Assembly: GCA_003552605.1 (NCBI GenBank)
Contig: PUNN01000223.1
Coordinates: 1 to 7,254 of the forward strand
From: Phycisphaeraceae bacterium
Lineage (GTDB): Bacteria; Planctomycetota; Phycisphaerae; Phycisphaerales; Phycisphaeraceae
DNA: 7,254 bases
Direction: 5' to 3'
Below are positions 5,342 to 7,254 of this stretch, piece by piece (positions within the stretch are counted from its first letter, which is position 1; each line of letters opens with the position of its first letter). The position numbers were made by a program, and so were the translations under genes. The notes beneath the pieces were generated by a model. That model had not been told where the DNA came from. It did no database searches and saw nothing but the letters and a program-made list of their open reading frames with translations.

Positions 5342-6727
5342 TCACGCCGCCACGGCACTGACAATGCGCAGATGCTGATGCTTTCGGTCGGCAAGGTCGA
5401 TGGTGTCGCCGCGGATGGATTGATCGTTCAACGGCTTGACCACCGGGCGGTCGCAGGCCGCGGGATTGGCGGCAAGCACGCGGGCCGCCCGGCCGTCGCT
5501 CAGTTCAACGTGTGACCCGATGGGGAACAGGCCAACGGCCTGGACAAGTGCGCGGGCGGCATCCTTCCATATCGCGCCCTCTTTCGCCGCCTGTAGCAAT
5601 TCTTTCATGGCAGTATGGGGCAGCTTGGCTTCGCGGTAGCCCCGGCGCTGCGTCGCCGCGGCGAAGGTATCGACCGCGGCGAGCACGCGGGCATGATCGC
5701 AAAGCCGTTGCCCCCCATCGCCGCGTGGATACCCGCTGCCATCCTCACGCTCATGATGCTGCGAAGCGGCGAGCAGGATCAGCGGCGGAGTGACCCGCAC
5801 CGACTCGAGCAGATGCACCGAGAAGAGCGGATGCTTTCGGATGCGCTCACGGTCATCTTCGCTCAGTTCACCCCCGCCCTCACGAATGCGCGCCGGCACA
5901 TTGAGCATGCCCACATCGTAGAGCAGTGCCGCCTGCGCCAACTCTTCCAACCGCCCCCGCGACCATTGCAGACCCATCGCCGTTGCCATGGCCAGCACCG
6001 TGACGGTGTACACATGGTCGGGGACGTAATCGTCTGGATGGCGCAGCAGCAGTGCAAGCTGACTGAAGTGGTTGGGATGCTGGCGCACCAGGTCCAGCAG
6101 GTCATGAATGATGGGGTCCAGGCACTCGATGGGGGCGCTGAGGCCGGCCTCCACCCGGGCATAAAGGCGACGGATTGTAGCCACGTGGGCGGCACGGAAG
6201 GCCTCGAGTTCATCGACCGCCAGCCAGGGTTTCTCAGGCGACACCGGCTTCCAGTAGCCGGGGCCGTGCGATGCCACACGAAGGTCCAAGCCCTGCGTCT
6301 TCTTCTCAAGCTCGGCCTGAATCGCCTCGGCCGTCACCAGCCGGTCGCGGGCGGTGTGGGACGGTTCAGCCGGCTGCACCTCGACTTCGTACACGCCGCC
6401 ACTGGCGCGTGCGGCATCAAGGTGGTGGGGCTCGATCTCTTCACCTGCTTCGAGCAGCACCTGCCCTGCACGGGTGACGAGGTTGCCCTTGAAGCGGTCG
6501 CCCCGCCGGAGCCTGCCGGTCTCCAATGGCCGGACCACCCCCTCCCGCTCGAGTTCGGCCACATCGCGTGCGAGGATGATCTGCGATGTGCTCGAACGGC
6601 GCAGCGCGGTGATATGCCGCTCGGTCAGCTCGACCCCGGCGCTGAGCAGCTTCTGCCCCCATGCTGAGAAGATGGGGGTATCGTAGCGCTGACCCGGCCG
6701 CAGATGACTGACGCGAATCCGCTGCAT
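5342..6727 (-). CDS. HD-GYP domain protein with an altered HD motif (YD)
   Basis: The product has 461 residues. HD-GYP proteins are metal-dependent phosphodiesterases that degrade cyclic-di-GMP. Residues 8-46 and 73-111 form two tandem copies of a small module (LRPGQRYDTP...LLSAGVELTERH against LRRGDRFKGN...LLEAGEEIEPHH). The HD-GYP domain covers about 230-400 with most ligands readable: H238, D271, H299, H324-H325 in SQHHEREDGSGYPRG, and D353. The HD pair itself reads Y270-D271 in LLYDVGMLNVP, and the usual lysine after the glycine is methionine. A C-terminal small beta domain (about 398-458, FPIGSHVELSDGRAARV) is common in the family. No membrane or receiver domain is visible. The start ATG has only weak GAGAAG upstream. 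The small membrane-protein gene lies 57 bases upstream on the same strand, probably co-transcribed. Activity is uncertain because of the Y270 change. Confidence 0.85.
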   Translation of the reverse strand: MQRIRVSHLRPGQRYDTPIFSAWGQKLLSAGVELTERHITALRRSSTSQIILARDVAELEREGVVRPLETGRLRRGDRFKGNLVTRAGQVLLEAGEEIEPHHLDAARASGGVYEVEVQPAEPSHTARDRLVTAEAIQAELEKKTQGLDLRVASHGPGYWKPVSPEKPWLAVDELEAFRAAHVATIRRLYARVEAGLSAPIECLDPIIHDLLDLVRQHPNHFSQLALLLRHPDDYVPDHVYTVTVLAMATAMGLQWSRGRLEELAQAALLYDVGMLNVPARIREGGGELSEDDRERIRKHPLFSVHLLESVRVTPPLILLAASQHHEREDGSGYPRGDGGQRLCDHARVLAAVDTFAAATQRRGYREAKLPHTAMKELLQAAKEGAIWKDAARALVQAVGLFPIGSHVELSDGRAARVLAANPAACDRPVVKPLNDQSIRGDTIDLADRKHQHLRIVSAVAA

Positions 6728-6783
6728 GTCTTCTCACACTCTCGAACGGCCTGCTGAGCAGAGACCGACGTTCGCCACCAGCA

Positions 6784-6936
6784 TCACAGTGCGACCACTG
6801 TCAAGATCACGGACACCGCGATACTGAACAGGAGGGCCGCCGGCCATGCGCTCGGCCGCACGAATTCCATCGGCGTCACACCAAAACCTTGAAGCGCGGG
6901 GACCTCTGATAGCTTTCGGCCATTAGCCCGGGCCAT
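6784..6936 (-). CDS. Small single-span membrane protein, 50 residues
   Basis: The protein starts MARANGRKLSEVPALQGFGV, a polar and basic N-terminal part, and ends with one hydrophobic helix (about 33-50, PAALLFSIAVSVILTVVAL) reaching the C-terminus. This predicts a tail-anchored or C-in single-span inner membrane protein. The ATG at 6934-6936 is supported by a strong GGAGGGG ribosome site (plus coordinates 6948-6954) with 11 bases of spacing. A longer frame reaching 7194 is rejected because it runs through the leader hairpin and repeat R6. No known family is recognised. Its gene precedes the HD-GYP gene with a 56-base gap on the same strand, so the two may share a transcript and possibly a function at the membrane. 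Confidence 0.6.
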   Translation of the reverse strand: MARANGRKLSEVPALQGFGVTPMEFVRPSAWPAALLFSIAVSVILTVVAL

Positions 6937-6957
6937 TTGAATACATACCCCTCCGAA

Positions 6958-6981
6958 GCGCGGCGGGCGGGCACGCCGCGC
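6958..6981 (-). promoter_or_regulatory. Leader hairpin just before the ribosome site of the small membrane protein
   Basis: Perfect 8-bp arms GCGCGGCG (6958-6965) and CGCCGCGC (6974-6981) enclose an 8-base loop. On the minus strand the stem ends three bases before the GGAGGGG ribosome site. In RNA it would be very stable and could affect translation initiation or transcript stability. It has no T-run, so it is not a terminator by itself. A control role is inference from position only. Confidence 0.5.
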
Positions 6982-6994
6982 GATGCAGGCGCGA

Positions 6995-7021
6995 ATTATC
7001 GGATTTCGCCCGGACCGGCAA
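6995..7021 (-). promoter_or_regulatory. Possible promoter of the small membrane protein / HD-GYP operon
   Basis: On the minus strand TTGCCG (7016-7021) and GATAAT (6995-7000) are separated by 15 bases. Each differs from consensus at one or two positions and the spacer is short. Transcription would start near 6987 and include the 6958-6981 hairpin in the leader. This is a weak but well-placed candidate, and no better promoter is seen upstream of the pair. Confidence 0.3.
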
Positions 7022-7118
7022 TCGAGGGAAACGAGGGAAAAGAGTGAAGCGCCTTGCGGGGGGTCACGGCCATACGGTTCCGGGTCCCTTCGCCCTTGGC
7101 CGCCCTCAGGGACACCGA

Positions 7119-7196
7119 CATGGCCATCGGCTGCGGACAGCCGCTGACCATGCCACCCGGTATCGCACCTGCATGGGTTTGCCCTGCGTGTCATGC
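7119..7196 (+). repeat. R6: right half of the palindromic repeat with outer flank
   Basis: CATGGCCATCGGCTGCGGAC, then AGCCGCTGACCATGCCACCC, then GGTATCGCACCTGCATGGG and TTTGCCCTGCGTGTCATGC match the right half and outer flank of R5 (4179-4253) and of R1. The G-run part of the arm (CCCCCGGAA) is deleted. The left arm is not recognisable. In its place 7084-7113 holds a different small inverted repeat (GTCCCT and AGGGAC). No gene is supported between 6937 and 7254. Confidence 0.75.
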
Positions 7197-7254
7197 GCCT
7201 TTCCGCAACGGGTACAGATCACGTATCGCGGTTGGCCCTTCGGGGCTTCACTCC

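Noticed and set aside
5615..6667. Plus-strand open frame of 350 codons
   Set aside because: Antisense shadow of the HD-GYP gene, whose own frame has ordered family motifs.
6937..7194. N-terminal extension of the small membrane protein
   Set aside because: It passes through the leader hairpin and repeat R6. The strong ribosome site supports the start at 6936.

Overview
The window is GC-rich bacterial DNA. It most likely comes from a planctomycete-type bacterium, perhaps of the Phycisphaerae. That placement is inferred from the mix of proteins and from the repeat-filled spacers, and is not proven. Six reasonably complete protein genes are supported: a GH28-type glycosidase (minus), S-methyl-5'-thioadenosine phosphorylase MtnP (minus), a GNAT acetyltransferase (minus), a conserved-looking protein of unknown function (plus), an HD-GYP-type protein (minus) and a 50-residue single-span membrane protein (minus). 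A C-terminal scrap of a further gene, perhaps a transposase, enters from the left edge.

Layout. 1-387 holds the gene scrap and two palindromic repeats. 388-1701 is the GH28 enzyme. 1702-2058 is a spacer with a third palindromic repeat. 2059-2976 is mtnP. 2977-3174 is a spacer with a U-tailed terminator built on a repeat fragment. 3175-4020 is the acetyltransferase. 4021-4484 is a divergent spacer with the best-preserved palindrome and a TATAAT promoter box. 4485-5255 is the unknown protein, convergent with the HD-GYP gene (5342-6727). The small membrane protein (6784-6936) lies 57 bp upstream of the HD-GYP gene on the same strand, so the two probably form an operon. 6937-7254 holds its leader hairpin, a possible promoter and half a palindrome.

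How the genes relate. They do not form one pathway. MtnP belongs to purine and methionine salvage, GH28 to polysaccharide degradation, and the HD-GYP protein to cyclic-di-GMP-type signalling, although its HD motif reads YD. The unifying feature is the spacers. Every gap longer than about 190 bp carries a copy or fragment of one palindromic repeat family, while the two short gaps carry none. This family, the altered HD-GYP site and the small membrane protein are the most interesting items.
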